Source: an uncultured Myxococcales bacterium (GTDB lineage: Bacteria; Myxococcota; Myxococcia; Myxococcales; Myxococcaceae). From it: 32,316 bases of DNA. Numbering within the stretch: position 1 is the first letter of the stretch; the number at the start of each line of letters is the position of its first letter. Positions 9,095 through 22,541 of this stretch are shown in pieces. The notes beneath the pieces were generated by a model. It made no database searches. It had not been told where the DNA came from and saw only the letters and a program-made list of their open reading frames with translations. The DNA lies in assembly GCA_903911905.1 (NCBI GenBank), contig CAIWFK010000404.1, positions 1 through 32,316 of the forward strand. The letters run 5' to 3'. Position numbers and translations under genes: made by a program.

Positions 9095-11053
9095 TCAGTC
9101 CAGCTGCTTGCGCAGCAGGCGACCATGTTCGCCCGCAACCCACAGCCAGTGATGCACGCCGTCGGTCGTCACCGAAACGCTCGAGAGGGTCCAGGGCGTG
9201 ACGAGCGGCAACCGGGTCCAGGTGCCGGCAAGGTAATGCACCACCAGGCCCTCGGCACCGACCGCCCAGGCCTCGTCGTCGCTCACCGCGAACACCGCGT
9301 TGAGCCGCGTGCTGAAGCAGTTCGAGCAGTCGAGCGTTCCCGCGTCGAGCTGGTGGGTCGCGTCGAAGCGCCCACGCCCCACGTCGTCACCGACCGCGAA
9401 GAGCACCTTGCCGGCGGTCGACACGGCGAAGACGGGGAACTCCACCGCCCGCCAGTCGCCGAGCACGCCATTGTCGAAACGCAACAGCCGGCCCGTGACG
9501 CCGCCATCGTCGAGCGTGACGGTGGCGCCCGCGACCACCGCACCGCCGAACGGCGTGGCTGAGCTGAAGTCGACCGGCGACGGCGAAGGGAAGTGCTGAA
9601 GCTGCCACCCTCCGGACTGGGTCGCGAAGGCGCCGTCATCGCCGAAGGCCACCAGCCCAGCCGCTGACGAGGTCACGGCCCGCAGGGTGCCCGCGTCGGG
9701 AAGGGTGCGCAGGTTCACCGGCGTCGGGGTGAGCGCGCCGTCCGCGATGATGCCGGCATTGTCACCGCCCACTGCGACGAACGACTTCTCGTCTGCCCAC
9801 CCCGAGAAATACGTGTCGGCGTTGAAGACGGGGCTCGAGAGACTGGTGACCCGCCCACCGCCCGGCGAGGCGCTCGCCACGAGCTGCCCCGAGCCGAACA
9901 CCAGCACCGCCCCACCATCGCGAGGCTGCAGCGCGTTGAGGTCTTCGAGCACCCGCAGGTCGGTGCGCCAGCCCGAGTCGACGCGGTCGATGATGGTGAA
10001 GGTGTCACCGACCACCACCGCCCCGCCATCAGGCAGGGGCGCGACCGCGTTGAGTCCTTCCCTCAAGGCCTGCTGAATCAGCAACGAGGGCCCTCCGTCG
10101 AGGGTGGTCTCGATGATGGTGCTGGTGTCGGCCCGCGCGCTCAACACGTAGGTCGCCAACGAGGGGCTCCACACGCCCGCAGTGACGATCAGGTTCGTCG
10201 TGCCAGAAGGGCACACCTCGACGGGCGCCGAAACGTCGAAGGTGCCGTCAGGCAACGGCCGGGCATGCACCACGACGCACCCACTGCCACCCACGAAGAA
10301 GCCCGTGCCCTCGGAGTCGAGCCAGAGGGCGACGTTGGTGAACTGGTCGTCGACGAACGCGCTCAACGCAGAGGTGGCGCCCGAAGACGAGACCAGCTCG
10401 TGCCTGCCGTTGGCAGCGAGGGTGCGCGCGACGGCCGTGCCCCAGGCGCCAGCGACCACCGAGGACAAGGTGCCTGGAACCCCTGCGTCAGTCGTCAAGC
10501 GCGTGCCGACCAGCAGCCCCGACCAGGTGTGCTGCGAGTTGTCCGACGTGGTGCCAACCAGCACCACGCCGCCGTCGAGCGCCACGGCGCTCAACACGTT
10601 CCCTGGAGGAACCGAGGTCCTGAGCGGCGACCAGCCGGCATCACTGAAGACGAGAATCGGCATGCCCTCACCCCAGGCCAGCAGCGTGCCCGCTGCCTGC
10701 GTGAAGCCCCGAATGCGCCACGCCGGGTCCTGCAAGTACGTGGTCCACTGGTCGGGCCCTGTGGCCTGGGGTTGGCGAAGCGCGATGGTGCCGCCCGACC
10801 CACCGACCCACTGCGTGCCGTCGGGCAGGTTCAGCACTGCCAGCAGGTCTTCTCCAGATTGGGCCGGGTTCGCCCAACACCAGCCGCCTGCAGTGAAGCC
10901 AGGGCAATCGGAGGTCGGACCGGCGTCGGTGCCGGCGTCTTCGCCCGCATCCACCCCGCCATCGCTCGCGCCACCGTCTGGCTTGAGCTTCGCTTCGAAG
11001 TCGATGCACGACGAGCCCACCAGCACCACCGCCACGAGGAGTGTGGTCTTCAT
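9095..11053 (-). CDS. Beta-propeller-like lipoprotein, last gene of radical SAM operon
   Basis: A 652-aa exported lipoprotein: the signal peptide ends in lipobox VGSSC (C16). A low-complexity D/G/A linker (about residues 25-48) follows, then about 600 residues of repeating short beta motifs such as DGGVVLVGTTSD, DGGAVVVGD, FVAVGGDNAGII and AWAVGAEGLVVHYLAGTWTRL. These resemble blades of a beta-propeller of the type common in myxobacterial lipoproteins. No catalytic motif is visible. A CSNC pair lies near residue 575. Its ATG overlaps the stop of the 277-aa gene (ATGA), so translation is probably coupled. It may bind a ligand or protein at the outer membrane, or be the substrate of the operon's enzyme; both are guesses. 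Confidence 0.82.
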   Translation of the reverse strand: MKTTLLVAVVLVGSSCIDFEAKLKPDGGASDGGVDAGEDAGTDAGPTSDCPGFTAGGWCWANPAQSGEDLLAVLNLPDGTQWVGGSGGTIALRQPQATGPDQWTTYLQDPAWRIRGFTQAAGTLLAWGEGMPILVFSDAGWSPLRTSVPPGNVLSAVALDGGVVLVGTTSDNSQHTWSGLLVGTRLTTDAGVPGTLSSVVAGAWGTAVARTLAANGRHELVSSSGATSALSAFVDDQFTNVALWLDSEGTGFFVGGSGCVVVHARPLPDGTFDVSAPVEVCPSGTTNLIVTAGVWSPSLATYVLSARADTSTIIETTLDGGPSLLIQQALREGLNAVAPLPDGGAVVVGDTFTIIDRVDSGWRTDLRVLEDLNALQPRDGGAVLVFGSGQLVASASPGGGRVTSLSSPVFNADTYFSGWADEKSFVAVGGDNAGIIADGALTPTPVNLRTLPDAGTLRAVTSSAAGLVAFGDDGAFATQSGGWQLQHFPSPSPVDFSSATPFGGAVVAGATVTLDDGGVTGRLLRFDNGVLGDWRAVEFPVFAVSTAGKVLFAVGDDVGRGRFDATHQLDAGTLDCSNCFSTRLNAVFAVSDDEAWAVGAEGLVVHYLAGTWTRLPLVTPWTLSSVSVTTDGVHHWLWVAGEHGRLLRKQLD

Positions 11054-11883
11054 CGGAACACCACCTGAAGGCCCAGCCCCACCCGGCCCTGAGCGAGCGC
11101 GACCGTGGGCACGACTGGCGCCTCGGGAAACAACGCGGAGAGCAGCGCGCCCAGCACCACGCCTGCGGCGCCGACGCCCACCAGTGCCCAGCCTCCAGCC
11201 TGAAGGACTTCGCCGAACGTCGCGTCGGTTCGGGAGGCCATCGAGGTCGGCATGGCCCGCGCGTCGATGGCGCCGGCCTCGACGTACGCGCCGACGATCG
11301 ACGCCGCGCCCCCGAGCATCAACGCGCCGCCGAGGACCATCGGCACCCAGGCTCGTGAGCGCACCGACGGTGGAGGCAGCGGCGCGAGCACCTCGCCCAG
11401 ACGCTGCGCCGCGAGCTCGAGCTGCGCGGCGAAGCCCTTCTCGGTGGCCGACTCGGCGATGGTCTCGGCCAGCACCTTGCCGTCGCGCGACGAGACGACC
11501 TTGATGCTCGCGGTGAGCGTCGCGTCGAGCTTCGCCACGCTGACCAGCACCAGCCCATCACACCCGATGGCGTTCGAGAGCTCGAGCAGGCACTCGCTCG
11601 AGTCGCTGCACCCCAGCAGCTGGCGCTGACGCTCGGCCCCCAGCAGCGACTGCGCCTCGCGCGAAGTGGTGACGACCAGGCGATGTTGGCGCAGCGCTTT
11701 CGCGAGCAGCTCGTCGTAGAAGGCCGCCAGCTCGTGGTCGACGCGGGTGGTGCTCCAGGGCACGGTCGCGAGCGTCGGCGGGCTGGCGGTCAAGAGGGCG
11801 GCGAGGGTGAGCACAACCATGGCGCCGAAGCCTAGCCACAAGGCCCTGCGAAGGGGCACTTCGCGAAGGCCACCGTTCGTCAC
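11050..11883 (-). CDS. Membrane-anchored TolB/CsgG-like N-domain protein, unknown function
   Basis: A 277-aa protein. An N-terminal hydrophobic helix (about 12-33) is followed by a periplasmic-type domain: the pair in LLGCSDSSECLLEL, then NAIGCDGLVLVSVAKLDATL and VVSSRDGKVLAE. That pattern is frequent in myxobacterial proteins built on a TolB/CsgG-like fold. Two more hydrophobic segments (about residues 175-205 and 225-250) precede a short tail ending GRVGLGLQVVFR. The GTG start at 11883 is supported because it overlaps the radical SAM stop as GTGA. The gene overlaps the lipoprotein start by 4 nt at its other end. The layout of hydrophobic pair plus Gly-rich tail also appears in the protein at 26868-27857. 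I do not recognise a specific function. Confidence 0.78.
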   Translation of the reverse strand: MTNGGLREVPLRRALWLGFGAMVVLTLAALLTASPPTLATVPWSTTRVDHELAAFYDELLAKALRQHRLVVTTSREAQSLLGAERQRQLLGCSDSSECLLELSNAIGCDGLVLVSVAKLDATLTASIKVVSSRDGKVLAETIAESATEKGFAAQLELAAQRLGEVLAPLPPPSVRSRAWVPMVLGGALMLGGAASIVGAYVEAGAIDARAMPTSMASRTDATFGEVLQAGGWALVGVGAAGVVLGALLSALFPEAPVVPTVALAQGRVGLGLQVVFR

Positions 11884-13289
11884 CGGCTGAGGCTCGCCTC
11901 CAGGAACGACCGGGCCTCCTCGCGGGTAGGCCGCAACACCGGCCAGAGCTTGCGGGCCACCGAGGCCATCACCGCCGGTCGCGCGTAGTGGCGGGCGGTC
12001 ATCAGGGCGGCTCGTCGGCGAATCACGGCGCGCGAGAGCTCGCGGGGCTCGAGCGCTGCCGCGGCCTGCGCCTGCCGTGGGTCGATGGCCAGGCCCTCGG
12101 CCCGCACCTGCTCGAAGTACGGCGTGCCCGGGTAGGGGTGTGCCCAGTACAGCGTGAGGAGGTCAGGCCGTACCGCCCGCACGAAGGCCTCGGTCTCGGC
12201 CTGCGTGAGCGGCGTTTCCCACAAGAAGCCCAGCATCACGTACATCAACGACGCGATGCCCTGCCGGTCGCACGCGCGGAACAGCTCGCGGGTCTGCGCG
12301 AGGTCGGGCGGCTTGCGAATCAGCTCGCCGATGCGGGCGCTCCCCGTCTCGACCCCGAACGAGAGGCCGTAGCAGCCGCCGGCCTTGAGCGCGGCCAGCG
12401 TCTGCTCGTCGGTGGTGTCGACGCGGGTCGCCGAGACCCAGCGCGCCGTCGGCGCCAGGCGGGCGATGGCATGGCCCAGCTCGCGCGCCCAGCGCCGGTC
12501 GAGCGTGAGCGTCTCGGCCCGCAGGTAGAAGAACTGGTACCCCTCGGCGACCAACGCGGCCAGCTCGCGCGCCACGTCGTCGGGCGAGCGGTGCCGCGCC
12601 TTGCGCCCCGACACGCTCGCCACCAGGCAATAGGTGCAGGGAAAGGGGCAGCCGCGCTGCACGTGCACCGTGGCCTGGCGGCGGCGCGTGCCCCGCACCA
12701 CGTAGCGGGACGCGTCGAGCACGCTGCGATCGGCCCATGGCAGGGCGTCGAGGTCGTTGGCCAGGGGTGGCGGTGTGGTGACCAGCTGCCCCTGGTGTCG
12801 GCGCGTCACGCCGGGCGCCAGCTCGAGGCCCTCGCGCACCAGCCCCTCGAAGACCAGCTCGTAGTCGCCGCGCACCAGCAGGTCGGCCCCGGCGTCGAGC
12901 AACTGCCCGGGCTCGCCGTAGCAGGGGCCGCCGCGCAGCACGACGAGCACCCCGGGCAGTCGGGAGCGCAGCACGCGCACGAAGGCCAGGTCGTCGTCGA
13001 GCGAACCCCAGGTGGCCGTGACCGAGACCAGGTCGGGCCCGAAGGCCTGCAACCGGCCCAGCACCGCCGCTTCGTCGAGCCCCTCGGCTGGCGCGTCGAT
13101 GAGCATCGGCGTGCCCCCCGCGCGGCGCACGCCCGCCGCGGCGGCCGTCTCTTCCAACGGAGGCCGCATCGCCGGCACCAGGTCGGGGCTGAAGTACGAC
13201 TGGCAGCGATCCTCACGGCAGTACGCGCCGGTCGGCGGAAAGACGAAGGCCACCCGCTGGAGCCCGGCGCGCGTCACGAGAGCGAACAC
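11880..13289 (-). CDS. Radical SAM enzyme with B12-binding-like N-domain
   Basis: A 469-aa protein of the BchE/HpnJ-like cobalamin-binding radical SAM group. The N-terminal half (about 10-190) is a Rossmann-type B12-binding-like domain beginning VAFVFPPTGAYCREDRCQ. I see no classical DxHxxG cobalamin motif, so any cofactor would bind base-off or differently. The radical SAM core has the iron-sulfur cluster motif CPFPCTYC (C214, C218, C221), followed by FYLRAETLTLD and SFGVETGS. It resembles uncharacterised members related to ring-cyclising or methylating enzymes; the substrate is unknown. GTG at 13289 is the furthest start; GTG codons at 13277 and 13253 are alternatives. It leads a three-gene operon with 4-nt overlaps and diverges from a TPR glycosyltransferase-like gene 40 bp away. 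Confidence 0.87.
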   Translation of the reverse strand: MFALVTRAGLQRVAFVFPPTGAYCREDRCQSYFSPDLVPAMRPPLEETAAAAGVRRAGGTPMLIDAPAEGLDEAAVLGRLQAFGPDLVSVTATWGSLDDDLAFVRVLRSRLPGVLVVLRGGPCYGEPGQLLDAGADLLVRGDYELVFEGLVREGLELAPGVTRRHQGQLVTTPPPLANDLDALPWADRSVLDASRYVVRGTRRRQATVHVQRGCPFPCTYCLVASVSGRKARHRSPDDVARELAALVAEGYQFFYLRAETLTLDRRWARELGHAIARLAPTARWVSATRVDTTDEQTLAALKAGGCYGLSFGVETGSARIGELIRKPPDLAQTRELFRACDRQGIASLMYVMLGFLWETPLTQAETEAFVRAVRPDLLTLYWAHPYPGTPYFEQVRAEGLAIDPRQAQAAAALEPRELSRAVIRRRAALMTARHYARPAVMASVARKLWPVLRPTREEARSFLEASLSR

Positions 13290-13329
13290 TCATAGCATCA
13301 CCACTTCGTCTAACGTGCGCCGCCGCGCG

Positions 13330-15087
13330 ATGACCGCTGCCAACGCCACCACCACGAGGAGCACGCTGCTCACGCTGGCGCTGGTGGCGCTGACGCTGGC
13401 GGTCTTCTGGCCGGTGCAGACCTTCGGCTTCCTCGACTTCGACGACGATGGGTACGTCACCGCGAATGACCACGTGCGCGCCGGGCTGAGCGCGAGCGGC
13501 GCGCGCTGGGCGTTCGGCAACACCGAGTCGGGGCACTTCCACCCGCTGACCTGGCTCTCGCACCAGGCCGACGTCTCGGCGTTCGGGCTCGACGCTGGGG
13601 CCCACCACCGCACCACCCTCTGGCTGCACGCGCTGGCCGTGGCCCTGTGCTTCGCCGCCCTGCGACGGGTGCTGGCGAAAGAAGCCCATGGCGAGGTGAC
13701 CGCGTTCCTCGCCGCCGGCGCGTTCGCCGTGCACCCGCTGCGCCTCGAGTCGGTCGCCTGGGTCGCCACCAGGAAGGACGTGCTCAGCGGCGTGTTCTTC
13801 TTCGCGGCGCTGCTGGCCTGGGCCACGCTGACGGGCACCGCACGCCGGTGGCTCACCCTGGCGCTCTACCTGCTCGCGCTGCTGGCCAAGCCCACCGTGT
13901 TGCCCTTGCCGCTGCTGCTGCTGGCCCTCGAGACCTGGCCTGGGCGCTCGACCTCGGGGCTGGGCGCCCGGCTGCGCGCCCAGGCGCCACTGCTGCTCGT
14001 GATGGTGGCCTTCGCCGGCGTCGCCGTCTTCGCCCAGCGCTCGGCGGGGGCGATGGTCGACCTGGGCGCCCTGAGCGTGGGCGAGCGCCTGTCGAACGCC
14101 GCGGTGGGCGTCTTCGCGCAGGCGGGGCACCTGGTGTGGCCGGCGGGTCTGTCCATCTTCCACCCGCTGCGGCCGCTGGTGCCGGGGCTTGGGCTGGGCG
14201 CTGGCCTGGTGCTCGCGGGGCTCGCCCTGGCCATCGCCCGCGGAAAGGTGGCGGCGCCGCTGGCCTTCGCCTTCACCTGGGGGGTGCTGTTGCTCTTGCC
14301 GGTCAGCGGGTTGGTGCAGATTGGCGGGCAGTCCATCGCCGACCGATGGCTGTACCTGCCGACCGTGGGCGTGGTGATGGGCGTGCTCGGCGCGGTGCCG
14401 TCGACCGTCGGCGCGCGGGCCCGCTGGTGCGTGGGCCTGGCCTGGCTCGGCGCGCTGGGGCTCGTCACTCGCGTCGACCTGCCCGACTGGCGCGACAGCG
14501 AGCACGTCTTCGGTCACGCGCTGGCGGTCGAGCCCGAGAACTTCCTGGCGCACAACAACCTCGGCCTCGCGCTCGAGGAGAGGGGCGCGCTCGACGAGGC
14601 CGAGCAGCACTACGCCGAGGCGGTGCGGCTGAACCCCACCTGGCCCACCGCGCTCTCGAACCTGGGCAACGCCCGCGCCCGGCGGGGCGCGCTCGCCGAG
14701 GCCACTCCTCTCTACGAGCGCGCGCTGGCCCGCGCGCCCGACTTTCAGCCGGCGCACTACAACCTGGCGCTCGCGCTCGCCATGCAGGGGCGGCTGACCG
14801 AGGCCCGGCCGCACTACGAGCGCGCGCTGGCGCTGCGCCCCGACGACGCCCAGGCCGCGCTCGGCTACGGGGTGACGCTGGTGAACCTGGGCGAGGTGGC
14901 CAACGGCGTCGCGGTGTTGCAGCGCGCGGCGAGCCGCTCGCCCGATTCGGCCGAGCTGCAGGCCCACCTGGGGCGGGCGCTGCGGTTGGCCGGCGACGTC
15001 GCGGCCGCTCGAGAACGCATCGTTCGAGCGCTGGCGCTCGACCCCGCGCAGCCCCTGGCGATGGCCGAGCGGGCGATGACCCCGTGA
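13330..15087 (+). CDS. TMTC-like membrane protein: glycosyltransferase-like helices plus TPR
   Basis: About 585 aa. The N-terminal 390 residues form ten or so membrane helices with an early acidic luminal loop (FLDFDDDGYVT), then HFHPLTWLSHQ and HPLRLESVAWVATRKDVLS. This is the pattern of PMT/TMTC-like GT-C glycosyltransferases that use lipid-linked sugars. At least five TPR units follow (NNLGLALEERGALDEAEQHY, SNLGNARARRGALAEATPLY, YNLALALAMQGRLTEARPHY). TMTC proteins in eukaryotes are O-mannosyltransferases; the bacterial substrate is unknown. ATG 13330 begins the first helix; the longer upstream frame runs antisense through the radical SAM gene and lacks family features. It shares a 40-bp divergent intergenic region with the radical SAM operon, so coregulation is possible. 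Confidence 0.83.
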   Translation: MTAANATTTRSTLLTLALVALTLAVFWPVQTFGFLDFDDDGYVTANDHVRAGLSASGARWAFGNTESGHFHPLTWLSHQADVSAFGLDAGAHHRTTLWLHALAVALCFAALRRVLAKEAHGEVTAFLAAGAFAVHPLRLESVAWVATRKDVLSGVFFFAALLAWATLTGTARRWLTLALYLLALLAKPTVLPLPLLLLALETWPGRSTSGLGARLRAQAPLLLVMVAFAGVAVFAQRSAGAMVDLGALSVGERLSNAAVGVFAQAGHLVWPAGLSIFHPLRPLVPGLGLGAGLVLAGLALAIARGKVAAPLAFAFTWGVLLLLPVSGLVQIGGQSIADRWLYLPTVGVVMGVLGAVPSTVGARARWCVGLAWLGALGLVTRVDLPDWRDSEHVFGHALAVEPENFLAHNNLGLALEERGALDEAEQHYAEAVRLNPTWPTALSNLGNARARRGALAEATPLYERALARAPDFQPAHYNLALALAMQGRLTEARPHYERALALRPDDAQAALGYGVTLVNLGEVANGVAVLQRAASRSPDSAELQAHLGRALRLAGDVAAARERIVRALALDPAQPLAMAERAMTP

Positions 15088-15307
15088 GCTGACTTCAGGT
15101 CGGCGCGCCGGTGCCTGCACCATCAGGGTGGTCTCGAGAACGACTCGCACCGACAGTTCGCGCCCCGCGCGGCGGCACACCCGCCGGGCACCACCCGCGG
15201 GCGCCGTCAGTGCATGTGCGCTTCACTCCGCCGGGTCACGCCCACCCCGCGAAAAACGCCCCAACTTGCTGCTGCAAACCCACGCCCGGTTGGTGATACT
15301 TGGGGTG

Positions 15308-16449
<1,142 letters not shown>

Positions 16450-16453
<4 letters not shown>

Positions 16454-18570
16454 GCAATGACCTTCACGACACCGAGCTGCTCGAGGTGCTCAGCGCGGTG
16501 CAGGTCGAGTACCTGCTCAACCCGCAGCCGCGCCGCGCGTTCGAGCGCATCTTGAGCCAGGTGCTGACCCTGACGAAGAGCGAATACGGCTTCATCGGCG
16601 AGGTGCTGGGCACCCCCGAGCAGCCGTACCTGCGCACCAACTCGGCCACCAACATCGCGTGGAACGAGGCCACCGCCGCGCTCTACGCCGACGGGCACGG
16701 CGAAGGCATGGAGTTCCACAACATGCGCACGCTGTTCGGCGCGGTGGTGAAGTCGGCGCGCCCGGTCATCGCCAACGAGCCGGGCAGCGACCATCGGCGC
16801 GGGGGGCTCCCGCCCGGCCACCCGCCCTTGCGCGCCTTCATGGGCCTGCCCTTCTTCGCGGGCCCGACCCTGCTGGGTGTCATCGGGCTCGCCAACCGCC
16901 CCGGGGGGTACGACGAGCCGCTCGCCGCTCGCCTGGCCCCGGTGCTCACCACCTGCGCCAGCCTGGTCAGCGCGCTGCGCGACCGCCGGTCGCTACAGAC
17001 CACCTCGTCGCGGCTGACCGCGCTCATTCAGAACCTGGGGGCGGGGCTGCTGGTGGAAGACGAGACACGGCACATTCGCCTCGCCAACGGCGAGCTGCTG
17101 CGGCTCTTCGGCATGCCCGGCGAACCCGACGCGCTGGTGGGCATGGAATGCGACGCCGCGGCCCGGGCCATCGCCGATCGCTTCGAGGACCCGCAGGTCT
17201 TCCTCGAGACCATCGCCGCCACCCTCGCCGCGCGCACCATCGTGCGAGGGACCGAGCTGGCCCTGCGCGACGGCCGCACCTTCGAGCGCGACTACATTCC
17301 CATCTTCTCCGAGGCCACCTACCGCGGCCACCTGTGGATGTACCGCGACTCGACCGACCGCAAGGCGAACGAGCGGGCCTTGGTGCGCCAGTCGCGCGAC
17401 CTGACCCGCACCAACGGTGAGCTCGAGCGCGCGCTGCGCACCAAGGACGAGTTCCTGGCCAGCATGAGCCACGAACTGCGCACGCCGCTGGTCAGCGTGC
17501 TGGGGCTCTCCGAGTCGCTGGGCGAAGGCATTCACGGACCCCTGACCGCCCGTCAGCAGGCGGCGGTGCGCGGCATCGGCGAGAGCGGCCGGCACCTGCT
17601 CGACCTGATCAACGACGTGCTCGAGCTGGCGCGCGCCGACACCGAGAAGTCGCCGCTCAAGCTGGCGCCGACCCACGTCGGCGAGCTCTGCCAGGAAAGC
17701 CTGCGCCTGGTGAAGGAAAGCGCGGCCCGCAAGCGGCTGCGCGTGTCGCTGAGCATGACCCCGGCCGAGATCACCTGCGTGCTCGACCCGCGGCGCGTCA
17801 AACAGCTGCTGGTCAACCTGCTGTCCAACGCGGTGAAGTTCACCCCCGAGGGCGGCCAGGTGCGGCTCGAGGTCGAAGGCGACGAGGTGCAGAGCGAGCT
17901 TCGCCTGGCGGTCGTCGACAGCGGCATCGGCATCGCGAAGGACGAGCTCGAGCGCATCTTCGAGCCCTTCGTGCAGGGCGAGCGCCACGCCAGCCGCGAG
18001 CTGCAGGGCACCGGGCTGGGGCTCGCCATCTGTCGCAAGCTGGCCACCTTGCATGGCGGCACGGTGAGCGCCGAGAGCAGCGCCTGCACCGGCAGCCGCT
18101 TCGTCGTACAGCTGCCCTGGGTCGTGGTGCCGCCCGCCGCGCACGCCTACACGAAGTCACCGTCGCTCGCGATGCCGCCCCCCGACGCGCCGCTGGTGCT
18201 GTTGGCCGAAGACAGCGCGCCCAGCGCCGAGGTCATCAAGACCTACCTCGAGGCCCATGGCTACCGGGTGGCGATCGCCGCCGATGGCTTCACCGCCGTG
18301 GCGCAGGCCAGCGCCGTCACGCCCGCGCTGGTGTTGATGGACATTCAGCTGCCCGGTATCGACGGCCGCGAGGCGACCCGGCGCATTCGCGCCCTGCCCG
18401 ACCCCGCGCAGGCCCGCGTGCCCATCTTCGCGCTCACCGCGCTGGCCATGCCGGGCGACCGCGAGTCGTGCTTCGAGGCCGGCGTCGACGAGTACCTCAC
18501 CAAGCCCCTGGTGCTGGCGGACCTGGTCGCCCACCTCGACCAGCGCCTGCGCCACAGCGAGCCCTCGTGA
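16450..18570 (+). CDS. Hybrid sensor kinase (GAF-PAS-HisKA-HATPase-REC)
   Basis: A 706-aa cytoplasmic sensor. A GAF domain lies at about 23-178 (EYGFIGEVLG, RAFMGLPFFAG, GVIGLANRPGGY) and a PAS-like domain at about 185-300 (GAGLLVEDETRHIRLANGELLRLFG). The kinase core has H341 in SMSHELRTPL, N-box NLLSNAVKFT, G1 VDSGIGI and G2 GTGLGLAI. A C-terminal receiver (about 582-700) has D631 in VLMDIQLPGIDG and K685 in LTKP. All phosphotransfer residues are present. It follows the REC-first kinase with a 4-nt overlap, so the pair together holds two kinases and two receivers but no DNA-binding output. The GAF domain could bind a small molecule or chromophore, but no obvious chromophore cysteine is evident. 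Confidence 0.94.
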
Positions 18571-18583
18571 CGCGGGCCGTCCG

Positions 18584-19969
<1,386 letters not shown>

Positions 19970-19981
19970 GCGGGTGCTCTA

Positions 19982-20365
19982 TCACTCGAAGTCGTAGTTC
20001 TTCAGCGGCACGTGCTGCGCCGAGCCGGGGTCGAGCTCGACCTTCTTGGCGACGGGGGCGAAGTTGAGCTGGCCGCGCACCCACACCACCACTGCGGTGA
20101 TGGTCTGCGCGGGAAACGGTGAGCTGCCCAGTTCGCGCTCGAGCGAAGCCATCGCCGTCGACGCGTCGGCGCGAATGCCCAGCGCGATGCCCAGCTCGGC
20201 CAACACCTGCAGGCTGACCGGGTCGAGCCGGCGGTTGGCGTTCATCAGTTCCTCGAGCTTGGCCAGCAACACCCAGCCCACGTCCGACCCGAAGTATTCG
20301 GGGTCGACCTGGAAGCCGAGCGCGGTGCCCAGGCGCATGCCCAGGCCTCTGACCTGATCGTTCAC
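19982..20365 (-). CDS. Hypothetical protein, 127 aa
   Basis: A small soluble protein, mostly predicted helix (VNDQVRGLGMRLGTALGFQ, GWVLLAKLEELMNANRRLD, QVLAELGIALGIRAD), with no signal peptide or known motif. It ends HVPLKNYDFE. GTG at 20365 is the likely start because the longer frame to 20431 covers the promoter side of the divergent kinase gene with Arg-rich sequence. ATG 20338 is an alternative. It lies 12 nt ahead of the FAD dehydrogenase gene and is probably cotranscribed. I do not recognise it. Confidence 0.65.
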   Translation of the reverse strand: MNDQVRGLGMRLGTALGFQVDPEYFGSDVGWVLLAKLEELMNANRRLDPVSLQVLAELGIALGIRADASTAMASLERELGSSPFPAQTITAVVVWVRGQLNFAPVAKKVELDPGSAQHVPLKNYDFE

Positions 20366-20442
20366 CTGGCGAACTGTAGCAGTGAACGAGCGCCATTTTC
20401 CGCGCTGTCGGCCGCGACGCGGCAGTGGCAACGTTTCGACCC

Positions 20443-22365
<1,923 letters not shown>

Positions 22366-22541
22366 GTGTCGGGCGCGACGTCGAGTGGCCTGAGGTCGTC
22401 ACGGCCCCATCGAGGCGCTTTTCCGCTTCTGCCTCGCGTTCGCTCGGCCCCTCGTCGGCACCTCCCCTGGCGTTCCATCGCCGAGGCGCCACCGACGACG
22501 GCGGCCTTCTCCGCCTCACCACACCTTCAGTGGCACTCGCC

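Noticed and set aside
13012-13329. N-terminal extension of the TMTC-like protein
   Set aside because: It runs antisense through the radical SAM gene with low-complexity Ser/Arg/Ala sequence. The first membrane helix starts just after ATG 13330.
15088-15307. Possible promoter ending in GATACT before the hybrid kinase pair
   Set aside because: The nearest TTGCTG lies 23 nt upstream, too far for a standard -35/-10 pair, and no sigma-54 motif is visible.
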